NCBI GenBank assembly: GCA_900761995.1
Contig: CAAFEY010000184.1
Location: forward strand, 5,830-69,829
Direction: 5' to 3'
Source: an uncultured Collinsella sp.
Lineage (GTDB): Bacteria > Actinomycetota > Coriobacteriia > Coriobacteriales > Coriobacteriaceae
Length of the DNA: 64,000 nucleotides
In this document: positions 31,946 through 40,394 of the stretch, piece after piece
How positions within the stretch are numbered: position 1 is the stretch's first letter
How the letters are laid out: each line of letters opens with the position of its first letter
Program-made: the position numbers and the translations under genes
Notes under the pieces: generated by a model
The model's input: the letters and a program-made list of their open reading frames with translations, nothing else
What the model was told of the DNA's origin: nothing
Database searches by the model: none

Positions 31946-32497
31946 ATGATTACCGTCATCATCGGCATCGTTGTTGTCATTGTGATTGTCTGCGCCATCG
32001 CCGGCATCTACAACAACATGGTCACCAAGCGTAACCGCATCGATAACGCCTGGCAGAACATCGATACGCAGCTGCAGCGTCGCAACGACCTGATCCCCAA
32101 CCTGGTCGAGACCGTCAAGGGCTACGCCAAGCACGAGCAAGAGACGCTCTCCGCCGTGATCAGCGCGCGTAACACCGCCGTCAAGGCCACCACGCCCGAG
32201 GCCAAGATGGAAGCCGACAACGTGCTGACCGGTGCGCTGCGCCAGCTCTTCGCCGTAGCCGAGGCCTACCCCGATCTTAAGGCAAACACCAACTTTACGC
32301 AGCTGCAGGCATCGCTCGAGGATACCGAGAACAAGATTAGCTATGCACGCCAGAGCTACAACGATTGCGTGCTCAGCTACAACAACGCCATTCAGACGTT
32401 CCCGGCTGTCATCTTTGCCGGCATCTTCCAGTTTAAGGAGCGCCAGGGCTTCGAGGCCGCCGAGGCAGCCCGCCAGGCCCCGACCGTCAAGTTCTAA
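31946..32497 (+). CDS. LemA-family membrane protein
   Basis: A 183-residue protein with one N-terminal transmembrane segment (residues 1-22) and a long helical domain. Signature blocks are YNNMVTKRNRIDNAWQNID, QLQRRNDLIPNLVETVKGYA, a central ASLEDTENKISYARQSYND and the C-terminal FPAVIFAGIFQF. LemA proteins form a coiled bundle outside the membrane; their biochemical role is not established. GGAG sits 7 nt before the ATG. In many bacteria lemA is followed by a htpX or TPM-domain gene; here it stands alone and ends at a strong terminator. Confidence 0.92.
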   Translation: MITVIIGIVVVIVIVCAIAGIYNNMVTKRNRIDNAWQNIDTQLQRRNDLIPNLVETVKGYAKHEQETLSAVISARNTAVKATTPEAKMEADNVLTGALRQLFAVAEAYPDLKANTNFTQLQASLEDTENKISYARQSYNDCVLSYNNAIQTFPAVIFAGIFQFKERQGFEAAEAARQAPTVKF

Positions 32498-32534
32498 CAG
32501 ATCCGCAGCGTATCCTTAATCGGGTAGATGCATA

Positions 32535-32579
32535 AACCGCCCCGTCGAATGCATACTTCGACGGGGCGGTTGCTTTTTT
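32535..32579 (+). terminator. Terminator of the lemA gene
   Basis: A 15-bp stem (AACCGCCCCGTCGAA and its complement) with a 7-nt loop, followed by GCTTTTTTA. Confidence 0.92.
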
Positions 32580-32603
32580 AGCGAAGGTCCCCCTCTAAGC
32601 ACC

Positions 32604-32804
32604 GTGCATTTTTGGGAGTATTCAACATAACCAAGAGCATCGGGCGCCACGACAAAGGCCAAAGACCGCGAATATCCCTGCAAATCACCCGCTGTCAGCC
32701 CATAACCCCGCCCATCATTCGTAGAAAACATCGAGAAATCCCGATTTTTTGCCCGAGGTCGGTATGCAGGGGCCTTCGATTGCAGAATACTCGCAAAAAT
32801 GCAC
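32604..32804. repeat. Inverted repeat with 20-bp arms and a 161-nt interior
   Basis: Arms 32604-32623 and 32785-32804 differ at one base (GTGCATTTTTGNGAGTATTC). The interior has no gene. It contains CCGATTTTTTGCC and CAGGGGCCTTCGATTG blocks and could be a small non-autonomous mobile element or an RNA. No target-site duplication is obvious. Confidence 0.65.
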
Positions 32805-32841
32805 GTCGCCATCACCCCCACATGGCGCGAACCAAAACAAA

Positions 32842-32954
32842 AGCGCGGCCTTCCTTTCCGGCGCACTCCGCGGGACGAAAAAACCTCCGCCGCACGAAGT
32901 GCGCAGCGGAGGTTCTTTCATGTCCGAGGACGCGCCGGAAAGGAAGGCCGCGCT
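32842..32954 (-). repeat. Nested hairpin with perfect 23-bp arms after ilvE
   Basis: Arms 32842-32864 and 32932-32954 are exact complements. The 67-nt loop holds an inner hairpin (CCTCCGC with GCGGAGG, extended by AAAAAA/TTCTTT sides). It lies 22 nt after the ilvE stop. Architecture matches family 1 (23-31 bp arms, 67-69 nt loop, inner hairpin), but the loop sequence is different. Confidence 0.88.
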
Positions 32955-32976
32955 CGGGCCGGACAGCTAAGACAGC

Positions 32977-34029
32977 TTACGCGACGGTGTAAACCCAGTT
33001 GTGCTTGTCCTCGACAGCACCAGACTGGATGCCGGTCAGGGTCTCGCGGAGCTTCTTCATCACAGGGCCGATCTCGGTGTAGCCAGCCGGGAAGGTCACG
33101 GTCTCGTCGGCGCCATAGACCTTGTTGTCGATCTCGCCCACCGGGGAGATGACGGCAGCGGTGCCGCACAGGCCGCACTCCACAAAGGTGCCGGCCTTGA
33201 CCTCGGCCCACTCGACGGGACGCTGGTCAACGGTCATGCCCAGGTCCTGAGCAACCTGAACAAGCGAACGACGGGTGATAGAGGGCAGGATGGAGTCGGT
33301 GTGCGACTGCGGAACGACGAGCGTGCCGTCCTCCTTCACGAACAGGACGTTGGCGCCGCCGGTCTCCTCGACATAGGTGCGGGACTCGGAGTCGAGATAC
33401 AGGTTCTCGGCATAGCCCTCGCGATGGGCCTCCATCGTGGGCTTGAGGGACATGGCGTAGTTCAGGCCGGCCTTGATGTTGCCGGTGCCGTGCGGTGCGG
33501 CACGGTCATACTCGGAAACGCGCAGCTTGACGGGCTTGAGGCCGCCCTTAAAGTACGGACCGACCGGGGTCACGAGAATGCGGAACGTGTACTCAGGAGC
33601 GGGAGCCACGCCGATCACGTCACCGGAGCCGATCATAAACGGACGCACGTACAGGGTCGCGCCGGAGCCGAAGGGCGGAACCCAGGCGGCGTTGGCAGAG
33701 ACGACCTGCTTGACGGCCTCAACGAACTTATCCTTGGGGAACGGGGGCATCTCGAGGCGCTGGGCAGAGTTATACATGCGCTCGGCGTTCATGTCGGGAC
33801 GGAAGCAGACGATGCTGCCGTCCTCGGCGGTGTAGGCCTTCAGGCCCTCAAAGACCTCCTGACAGTAATGGAAGATGCCGCCGCACTCGGAGACATGCAG
33901 GGTGTGGTCGGTGGTCAGGCCGCCCTCGTCCCACTCGCCATCCTTCCAATGAGCCTCGTAGCTGTAATCGGTCTTCATGTAGCCAAAGCCGAGGCTACCC
34001 CAATCGATATCCTTCTTCTCGACAGTCAT
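32977..34029 (-). CDS. ilvE: Branched-chain amino acid aminotransferase
   Basis: A 350-residue PLP enzyme interconverting Leu/Ile/Val and their 2-oxo acids in the cytoplasm. The fold-type IV features are clear: QEVFEGLKAY, LYVRPFMIG, the Schiff-base lysine Lys186 in GTGNIKAGLNYA, YVEETGGANVLFV and FVECGLCGTAAVISPVG. Length fits the BCAT-II family. ATG 34029 follows AGGAG at 6 nt; the frame extends further upstream without homology. It is monocistronic, with a leader of about 150 nt and a nested hairpin just past the stop. No leucine-rich leader peptide or T-box is evident. Confidence 0.95.
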   Translation of the reverse strand: MTVEKKDIDWGSLGFGYMKTDYSYEAHWKDGEWDEGGLTTDHTLHVSECGGIFHYCQEVFEGLKAYTAEDGSIVCFRPDMNAERMYNSAQRLEMPPFPKDKFVEAVKQVVSANAAWVPPFGSGATLYVRPFMIGSGDVIGVAPAPEYTFRILVTPVGPYFKGGLKPVKLRVSEYDRAAPHGTGNIKAGLNYAMSLKPTMEAHREGYAENLYLDSESRTYVEETGGANVLFVKEDGTLVVPQSHTDSILPSITRRSLVQVAQDLGMTVDQRPVEWAEVKAGTFVECGLCGTAAVISPVGEIDNKVYGADETVTFPAGYTEIGPVMKKLRETLTGIQSGAVEDKHNWVYTVA

Positions 34030-34182
34030 ATGTCGCTCCTTACATACACAGTTGCAAACTCGCGAACCCGCACGCAAGGACCGAGGCCGACCGCGTCGCA
34101 ACGTCGCACGCCCGGAGCGTAGAGCCGGACGGGACACGCGAACAGCATCAAAGCCGATGGCACGTCGATTCGCATGCACGAG

Positions 34183-34209
34183 ATTGTACTCCCCGTACGC
34201 GTCTGATAA
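34183..34209 (-). promoter_or_regulatory. Possible ilvE promoter
   Basis: On the minus strand TTATCA (34204-34209), a short 15-nt spacer and TACAAT (34183-34188). The -10 is good, the spacing poor. It leaves a leader of about 145 nt before the ATG. Confidence 0.4.
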
Positions 34210-34258
34210 AACGCTTTTCTTTAACTAAGTAAAGTATTTTCATTTGACCGAAACTAAA

Positions 34259-34290
34259 GAGGCCCGCCACCGTAAGCGGTGACGGGCCTC
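34259..34290 (-). terminator. Terminator of the DedA gene
   Basis: A perfect 14-bp stem (GAGGCCCGTCACCG on the minus strand, one mismatch at the loop side) with a 4-nt loop, then TTTAGTTT. Confidence 0.85.
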
Positions 34291-34318
34291 AACTGCACGG
34301 TTTGCGCGCTGGCTCGAG

Positions 34319-34966
34319 CTACGCGTTCTTTTTGCCCAGCTTAGCCTTAACCAGACCGACCACGGTCGGGATGATCGACACGGCAACGATGCCGACGATC
34401 AGCAGCTCAAAGTGCTCCTGCACAAAGGGGATGCCGCCAAAGAAGTAGCCCAGCAGTGTAAAGAGCGTCGACCAGGTAATGCCGCCCAGCACGTTAAAGA
34501 TGACAAAATTGCGCCAGTGCATGCCGCCCATGCCGGCGATAAAGGGCACAAAGGTGCGGATAAACGGGAAGAAGCGGCCCAGGAAAATAGCCAGGTGACC
34601 CCACTTGTCCAAGAAATCCTCGGACTTTTTGATGCGCTCTGGCGTCATGGCCTTGACCTTGCCCGAAGCAATGATCTTTTTGCCAAAGAAATGACCGATC
34701 ATAAAGTTGCACTGATCGCCCAAGATGGCAGCGGCCCATGCGGTGGCCAGAAGCGCCACGATGTTAAAGCCGCCGTTGTGGGCAAAGAAGCCCGAAGCAA
34801 ACAGCAACGAATCGCCGGGAAGGAATGGGAAGAACACCACGCCCGTCTCGATAAAGATGATCAGGAACACGCAGCCGTAGGCCATAAGCGGGCCGGCGGC
34901 GATCCAACTGGCGATCGCGGTGCGCGGATCCTTAAGCAGCTCGGCGATAAAATTGATGAAACCCAT
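34319..34966 (-). CDS. DedA-family membrane protein
   Basis: A 215-residue integral membrane protein of the DedA/SNARE-associated superfamily, thought to act as a lipid (undecaprenyl-phosphate or phospholipid) flippase. Signature parts are FIETGVVFFPFLPGDSLLFASG, GDQCNFMIGHFFGKK and the conserved arginine block FLGRFFPFIRTFVPFIAGMGGMHWRNF. About five hydrophobic segments are seen. ATG 34966 has GAGG 9 nt upstream; a longer frame exists without a ribosome site. It sits divergently from the serine acetyltransferase gene and is followed by its own terminator. Confidence 0.93.
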   Translation of the reverse strand: MGFINFIAELLKDPRTAIASWIAAGPLMAYGCVFLIIFIETGVVFFPFLPGDSLLFASGFFAHNGGFNIVALLATAWAAAILGDQCNFMIGHFFGKKIIASGKVKAMTPERIKKSEDFLDKWGHLAIFLGRFFPFIRTFVPFIAGMGGMHWRNFVIFNVLGGITWSTLFTLLGYFFGGIPFVQEHFELLIVGIVAVSIIPTVVGLVKAKLGKKNA

Positions 34967-35120
34967 GAAGTAAAACCTCTCAGTTGTGGGCGCGGATACG
35001 TCCAAGTTGACCAGTATACGGTTGCGGCGCCCCCTCGTGCGCAACCCCACAAAAGCATGACTCCATTACCAGCAAGTTTGCATAACTGACACCTGTTGCG
35101 CAATGCCGCCAAGATTGTCC

Positions 35121-35148
35121 TTCCTAATCCCTAGCGAATCGCTATACT
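35121..35148 (+). promoter_or_regulatory. Possible promoter of the serine acetyltransferase gene
   Basis: TTCCTA (35121-35126), 16-nt spacer, TATACT (35143-35148), about 42 nt before the GTG start. Confidence 0.4.
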
Positions 35149-35189
35149 TTATTGAATCGCATTGCCATGGCGCTAAGGGAGGGCGGCCG

Positions 35190-35894
35190 GTGAGCTTCAT
35201 CAATACCATTCGCGAGGACATCAAGACCGTCCAAGCGCAGGATCCCGCCGCGCAAAACGGTCTGGTCATCTTCCTTTCCTATCCTGGCCTGCACGCCAAG
35301 TGGAACCACGTGCCCGAGCACTGGCTCTGGGAGCACGGTCATCGCTCGCTCGCCCGCGTGCTCTCGCAAATCACCCGCCACATCACCGGCGTCGAGATTC
35401 ATCCCGCGGCACAGATCGGCAAGCATTTCTTTATCGACCATGCCATGGGCGTCGTCATCGGCGAGACCACCATCGTGGGCGACAACTGCGTGCTCTACCA
35501 GGGCGTCACGCTCGGCGGCACCGGCAACGAGACCGGCAAGCGCCACCCCACCCTGGGCAACAACGTCACCGTGGGCACGGGCGCCAAGGTGCTCGGCAAC
35601 ATTCGCATCGGCAACAACGTCAAAATCGGCGGCAACTCGGTTGTCGTCAAGGACGTGCCCGACAACTGCACCGTCGTGGGCGTGCCGGGACGCATCATCA
35701 AGCGCAACGGCTGCCGTGTGTTCGAGGAGAGTTTCGACGCCAAGCAGCATCGCGAGTACATGCCCGATGACGCCGCCGAGCAGAGTGCCCTCAACCGCCA
35801 GGGCATCACCGAGAACGCCCGCCGCGTCAAGGAACTCGAGCGAGAGGTGGCCGAGCTCAAAGCCCTCGTCGCAAAGCTCGTGGACGAACGCTAG
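35190..35894 (+). CDS. cysE: Serine O-acetyltransferase
   Basis: A 234-residue acetyltransferase making O-acetylserine from serine and acetyl-CoA, the first step of cysteine synthesis. The central left-handed beta-helix is evident: [39 protein letters not shown], with the catalytic-histidine region FIDH and [11 protein letters not shown], then [10 protein letters not shown]-terminal heptad segment (about residues 205-233) predicts a short coiled coil. The start is GTG 35190 with GGGAGGG 7 nt upstream; the longer frame from 35103 overlaps the promoter. It is the short EpsC-like form lacking the extended E. coli N-terminus. No cysK is adjacent. Confidence 0.9.
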   Translation: MSFINTIREDIKTVQAQDPAAQNGLVIFLSYPGLHAKWNHVPEHWLWEHGHRSLARVLSQITRHITGVEIHPAAQIGKHFFIDHAMGVVIGETTIVGDNCVLYQGVTLGGTGNETGKRHPTLGNNVTVGTGAKVLGNIRIGNNVKIGGNSVVVKDVPDNCTVVGVPGRIIKRNGCRVFEESFDAKQHREYMPDDAAEQSALNRQGITENARRVKELEREVAELKALVAKLVDER

Positions 35895-35933
35895 GAACGC
35901 AAGCGACACAAAACGGCATCGGCATCAACGCAA

Positions 35934-35974
35934 AAGGCGCACCAGGTAATTCATCCCCGGCGCGCCTTCTTTTC
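35934..35974 (+). terminator. Probable terminator of the serine acetyltransferase gene
   Basis: A stem of AAGGCGC with GCGCCTT around a 21-nt loop, followed by CTTTT. On the other strand it may also serve the ABC exporter genes. Confidence 0.5.
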
Positions 35975-36005
35975 GATGTGACAAAGAGGCTGCCCCCTTG
36001 CCACC

Positions 36006-38012
36006 TTAGGCGAACTGGCTCAGATAGAGGTCGGCGTAGGCACCCTCGGCTGCGAGCAGCTCCTTATGCGTACCCTGCTCGATAATGTTGCCGTGGTCCA
36101 TGACCAGGATCAGGTCGGCATCCACGATCGTCGACAGGCGATGTGCGATCACAAAGCTCGTGCGCCCGCGCATGAGCGCGTCCATGGCACGACCGATGGC
36201 AAGCTCGGTACGCGTATCCACGCTTGAGGTCGCCTCGTCCAGGATGAGAATCGCCGGGTTGTTGAGCAGCACGCGTGCGATGGTCAGCAGCTGACGCTGG
36301 CCCTGGCTGATGCTCTCGGCATCGTTGGCCACGCGCGTGTCGTAGCCCTGCGGCATGGTGCGCACAAAGAAGTCGACCTGCGCGGCACGAGCGGCGGCCA
36401 CAATTTCGTCGCGCGTTGCCTCGGGGCAGCCGTAGGCGATGTTTTCGGCAATCGTGCCGTCAAACAGCCAGGCGTCCTGCAGCACCATGCCAAACTGCTG
36501 ACGTAGCTCGCCGCGGTTCATGAGGCGCGTATCCACACCGTCGAGCGTAATGCGGCCGCCGTCGATCTCGTAAAAGCGCATGAGCAGGTTGATGAGCGTG
36601 GTTTTGCCCGCGCCCGTAGTGCCCACCACGGCAATCTTCTGGCCCGGCTCGGCGGTAAACGAGACGTCGCGCATGAGCGGCTTTTCGGGCGTATAGCCAA
36701 AGCGCACATGCTCAAAGGCAACACGGCCCTCTACGCGGCCCGGCAGCTTGGCGGCGTCGCCCGGCAGCGGATCGGCTACCATCTCGGGCTCATCGAGCAG
36801 GTCGAACACGCGCTCCGCGCTCGCCAGCGCGCTCTGCAGCGAGTTAAAGGTAAACGACAGCTGCGTCATGGGCTCGGACGCTTCGTAAATAAACTGGAAG
36901 AACGCCTGGAACACACCAACGGTCATGTGGCCGGCTACCAGCATGCTGCAGCCCACCAGCGCAATCACAATTTGAGCCAGGCGTCCAATAAAACGCACCG
37001 CGGGACCAACGGCATTGATCATAAAGTCGGCCTTGGTGCTCACACGTGCCAGCTCGGCGGACGCCTCGTGCACTTCGGCAGAGCTCTGGTGCTCGCGATT
37101 AAACGCGCGGATTACCAGACGGCCCGAGTAGCCCTCCTCAACCGCGCTCGTGATCTTGGACACCCACTCCTGGCGCTCGCCCGTTACGGCATGCGTGCGC
37201 GCCGAGACCACTTTGGTCATGAGCAGCGATATTGCCGTAAAGAACAAAAACACCAGCGTAAGCGGCACGCTAAACACAAACATCACGCCCACGGCACCCA
37301 ATACCGTACCGATTGACACCAGCAGCTGCAACAGGCCGCGCTGCATGCTCTCGGACATCTTATCCAGGTCGTTGGTCGCGCGGCTGACCACTTCGCCGGG
37401 GCGGTGCGCATCAAAATAGGAGAGCGGCAGACGGTTGAGCTTTTGCGCGATACGGTTGCGCAGACGCAGGTTAAGGCGCTCGGCAACGCTCGACATCAAA
37501 AAGCTCTGCAGCGCATAGAACGAGGCGGCTGCCGTCCAGATCATAAAGTAAATAAAGATGGTCCTGCCGCAATGCTCCCAAGTGATGCTAAAGGTGGTGT
37601 TGTTGGCAAATGCCACCTTCATGTGCCCCCACAGCTCATCGATAACGCGGGCACTGTAGGCCGGAGCCGCCGTGTTAAAGATGACATAGAAGACAATGCT
37701 TGCAAACACAATGTAGAAGCGCCAGTGGTCGCCGGCGGCTTCGCTCCACAGGCGGCGCACAGTCGCCCAAGTGTTACGGGGCGTCTCGTCCTCGTCTTCA
37801 TCGCCCACATCGCGCATGCGCTCCGCCTCGGCGCGGGCGCGCTCGTCCTCGGCACGTTCGTTTTCCTCGTACAGCGCCTGGCGGCGAGCCTCACGCTCGG
37901 CCGCAGCCTTGGCCGCCTCGTCCAGATCGGGTGTCGCGGCAACCACCTGCTCAACCGCTTCTGCAGCCATGCCCTCATCAATGTCGCCTTGCTTCTTGAG
38001 CTCCTCGGTCAT
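36006..38012 (-). CDS. ABC exporter half-transporter, consensus ATPase subunit (MarR operon)
   Basis: A 668-residue half-transporter. The first 75 residues are a charged, Glu/Ala-rich cytoplasmic extension (EAAKAAAEREARRQALYEEN) with coiled-coil character. The membrane domain spans about 95-390 and the ATPase domain about 420-665, with Walker A GTTGAGKTTL, signature ISQGQRQ and Walker B ILILDEATSS including the catalytic Glu. ATG 38012 has GGGAGG 8 nt upstream, inside the end of the previous gene, whose stop is 1 nt away, so translation is coupled. It is the second half of a heterodimeric exporter controlled by the adjacent MarR protein. Substrate unknown; a drug or toxic lipid is likely for such operons. 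Confidence 0.9.
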   Translation of the reverse strand: MTEELKKQGDIDEGMAAEAVEQVVAATPDLDEAAKAAAEREARRQALYEENERAEDERARAEAERMRDVGDEDEDETPRNTWATVRRLWSEAAGDHWRFYIVFASIVFYVIFNTAAPAYSARVIDELWGHMKVAFANNTTFSITWEHCGRTIFIYFMIWTAAASFYALQSFLMSSVAERLNLRLRNRIAQKLNRLPLSYFDAHRPGEVVSRATNDLDKMSESMQRGLLQLLVSIGTVLGAVGVMFVFSVPLTLVFLFFTAISLLMTKVVSARTHAVTGERQEWVSKITSAVEEGYSGRLVIRAFNREHQSSAEVHEASAELARVSTKADFMINAVGPAVRFIGRLAQIVIALVGCSMLVAGHMTVGVFQAFFQFIYEASEPMTQLSFTFNSLQSALASAERVFDLLDEPEMVADPLPGDAAKLPGRVEGRVAFEHVRFGYTPEKPLMRDVSFTAEPGQKIAVVGTTGAGKTTLINLLMRFYEIDGGRITLDGVDTRLMNRGELRQQFGMVLQDAWLFDGTIAENIAYGCPEATRDEIVAAARAAQVDFFVRTMPQGYDTRVANDAESISQGQRQLLTIARVLLNNPAILILDEATSSVDTRTELAIGRAMDALMRGRTSFVIAHRLSTIVDADLILVMDHGNIIEQGTHKELLAAEGAYADLYLSQFA

Positions 38013-38013
38013 G

Positions 38014-39741
38014 CTACTCACCTCCCTTCATCTGCGATTCCGCGATAGCGCGATACACCTCGCAGGTTTCCATAAGCTCGTCGTGCGTGCCCAAGCCCAC
38101 GACCTCGCCGTCCTTGAGCACCACAATCTGATCGGCGTGCAGAATGGTCGAGATGCGCTGCGCGATGATAAGCACCGCAGCATCGCGCGTCTCGTCCTGC
38201 AGCGCGTGGCGCAGGGCCGCGTCGGTCTTAAAGTCCAGGGCCGAAAAACTGTCGTCGAAGATATACAGGTCGGCACGCTTCATGAGCGCACGGGCAATGG
38301 CCAGACGTTGACGCTGACCACCCGAGAAGTTCGTACCGCCCTGAGCCACCGGGGTATCGAGCCCCTGCGGCTGGTCGAGCACAAAGGTGCTCTGGGCAAC
38401 CTGGAGCGCATGGAGCATGTCGGCCTCGGTAGCGTCCTCGTTGCCGTAGCGCAGGTTGCCCGCCACGGAACCCGAGAACAGCCACGCCTTCTGCGGCACG
38501 TAGGCAATGTGCTGGCGAATCTCGTCTTGCGAAAGATCGCGCAGGTCGACGCCATCCAGACGAATGGCACCCTTCGTGGCGTCGTGGAAACGCAGCAAGA
38601 GCTTGGCTACCGTCGATTTGCCCGAACCGGTCGAGCCCACGATTGCGGTTGTCTGCCCGCGGCGGCACGCAAAATTCAGATCGCGCAGTGTATCTTCGTC
38701 AGCATCGTTAAAACGGAACGACATGTGGTCGAACACGGCAACGGCATCGTCATCCTGCGACGCGCACCGCTGCAGCGTGCGCCCGCCGTCAACAATGCTC
38801 GGCTCAATCTGGAGCACCTGCTGTGCACGATTGAGGCACGCCGCGGCACGCGGCAGCGTCAAGATCACCATCTGCGCCGTCATCACAAAGAACAGAATGA
38901 TGATCGCGTACTCCAACACGGCCGAGATACTGCCGATTTGCATGGCATGGACGCCCACGCGGTTGCCGCCCACCCACAGCACCGCCACCTCGGCGATGTT
39001 CATCAAAAAGAAGCTGGAGCTATCGAGTCCCACGAACAGGTGGTTGACCTTGATGGCGTTGGCCGCGTACTCGCTAAACACCTCGTCCAGACGCTGCTCC
39101 TCGTGGCGTTCTTTGTTAAACGCGCGGATCACGCGCACGCCCACGATGTTCTCGCGCAGCACCACGTTCATGCGGTCGATAAAGCTCTGCAGGCGCATGA
39201 AGATCGGCGCCGCATTGGCGACCGTAATGACCGCCGCCACCAACACGATCGCAACGACCACGCCCAGCAGCGTACCCATGGCCGGGTCGATAAACCAAGC
39301 GAAGACAATGCCCGCCACGGCCAAGAACGGCACCGGCAGCACAAGCTGTATCGTCTGCAGAATCGCCTGCTGGATCACGTTGATGTCGTTGAGCGAGCGC
39401 GTGATCATCGAGCCCGTGCCAAAACGCTCAAAATCACTGGCAGACAGCTCGAGCGATTTGTCATAGACGGCGTTGCGGATATCGCAGGCGACATTTGCCG
39501 CCAGGCGGGCCGAAAAATAGCATCCCAATACCGTGCCGCCACTGGCCATGCCGGTTGCGACAAGCATATACAGGCCGTTGCGCAAAATGTAGTCGATATC
39601 GCCCGTGGTGATGCCGGTGTTAACCATGTTCGCCAACATCGTGGGCACCAGCAGCGTGCCGACGTTATCTATCAGCAGCGCCAGCAACGTGACTGCAATC
39701 AAACCCCGATACGGCTTCATAAATCTCATTAAGAGTCGCAC
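38014..39741 (-). CDS. ABC exporter half-transporter, degenerate ATPase subunit (MarR operon)
   Basis: A 575-residue half-transporter: membrane domain about residues 10-310, ATPase domain about 335-570. Walker A is GSTGSGKSTV and signature FSGGQRQR, but Walker B reads LYIFDDSFSALD, with Asp where the catalytic Glu should be, as in the partner of the other exporter at 11687. Start options: GTG 39741 (GAGGGGG just upstream, MRLLMRFMKPY) or ATG 39729, which overlaps the MarR stop as TAATG. I use the GTG because its length to the KPYR motif fits relatives. Coupled to the MarR gene upstream and the partner subunit downstream. Confidence 0.88.
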   Translation of the reverse strand: MRLLMRFMKPYRGLIAVTLLALLIDNVGTLLVPTMLANMVNTGITTGDIDYILRNGLYMLVATGMASGGTVLGCYFSARLAANVACDIRNAVYDKSLELSASDFERFGTGSMITRSLNDINVIQQAILQTIQLVLPVPFLAVAGIVFAWFIDPAMGTLLGVVVAIVLVAAVITVANAAPIFMRLQSFIDRMNVVLRENIVGVRVIRAFNKERHEEQRLDEVFSEYAANAIKVNHLFVGLDSSSFFLMNIAEVAVLWVGGNRVGVHAMQIGSISAVLEYAIIILFFVMTAQMVILTLPRAAACLNRAQQVLQIEPSIVDGGRTLQRCASQDDDAVAVFDHMSFRFNDADEDTLRDLNFACRRGQTTAIVGSTGSGKSTVAKLLLRFHDATKGAIRLDGVDLRDLSQDEIRQHIAYVPQKAWLFSGSVAGNLRYGNEDATEADMLHALQVAQSTFVLDQPQGLDTPVAQGGTNFSGGQRQRLAIARALMKRADLYIFDDSFSALDFKTDAALRHALQDETRDAAVLIIAQRISTILHADQIVVLKDGEVVGLGTHDELMETCEVYRAIAESQMKGGE

Positions 39742-40217
39742 GACTCCCCCTCATTTTGATTCTCGACAGCCACCTGCTGTTTAAACGCCTCGCACTCATC
39801 GCTGAGCGCATGGGAGAACTTTCCAATCAGGCGCATGATCTCGCGCCGTTCTCCAGGATCGAGCGCCTCAAACGCACGCTGTTCCGCCTTAAGCGCCGGC
39901 AGCGCGTATCGCGCGGCGAACCGTGCGCCATCCTCGGTCAGGCGCACGACCTTGTTCTTACGGCTGCCCTCGGCAAACTCCAGCGTTGCAAAGCCGCGCG
40001 CAGCCAGGGCCTTAATCGCCGAGTTAATCGTCTGCTTGCTGTAATACCATTCGCTTGTCAGCCGACTCACGGCAATGTTCCCGCCCGCCGCGCTGGTGTC
40101 GACAAGCATCCAGTAGGCGCAATCCGAAAGACCGCACGCACGCGAGAACTCTGAATAGATATGGTCGAGTCTATTGAGCATCCGGTCAAAATCAACCAGC
40201 GTAACCGCGTTATCCAT
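39729..40217 (-). CDS. MarR-family regulator of the ABC exporter operon
   Basis: A 162-residue winged-helix regulator. The DNA-binding part is visible: SRLTSEWYYSKQTINSAIKALAARGFATLEF, followed by the wing GSRKNKVVRLTEDG, and N- and C-terminal dimer helices. The start is uncertain: ATG 40217 (MDNAVTL) follows GGGAGAG closely, and ATG 40229 has no ribosome site. It is the first gene of a MarR-ABC-ABC operon with overlapping reading frames. A direct repeat in its promoter (40232-40282) is the likely binding site, giving autorepression relieved by an exporter substrate. Confidence 0.88.
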   Translation of the reverse strand: MDNAVTLVDFDRMLNRLDHIYSEFSRACGLSDCAYWMLVDTSAAGGNIAVSRLTSEWYYSKQTINSAIKALAARGFATLEFAEGSRKNKVVRLTEDGARFAARYALPALKAEQRAFEALDPGERREIMRLIGKFSHALSDECEAFKQQVAVENQNEGESCDS

Positions 40218-40231
40218 CTCTCCCACCATTC

Positions 40232-40291
40232 AATAGTCCGAGTTTTGACTAATTTGGCTACCAGAATAGTCCGAGTTTTGACCATCGTCAA
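40232..40291 (-). promoter_or_regulatory. MarR operon promoter with duplicated operator
   Basis: On the minus strand TTGACG (40286-40291), exact 17-nt spacer, TATTCT (40263-40268). The 18-mer AATAGTCCGAGTTTTGAC occurs exactly twice (40232-40249 and 40265-40282), 33 bp apart. One copy covers the spacer and -10; the other covers the transcription-start region. Confidence 0.75.
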
Positions 40292-40394
40292 CGTCCATGC
40301 GAAATAGGGGCACACACATAACGTATCTACAGAAAAAGACCGCCGGCGCGGGGGCAGCGCCGGCGGTTGCGGAATAATCGCGTTGTAGCAGTCG

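Noticed and set aside
34030..34180. T-box or leucine leader peptide upstream of ilvE
   Set aside because: The in-frame upstream extension has no run of Leu/Ile/Val codons, and no T-box specifier or antiterminator sequence was seen.
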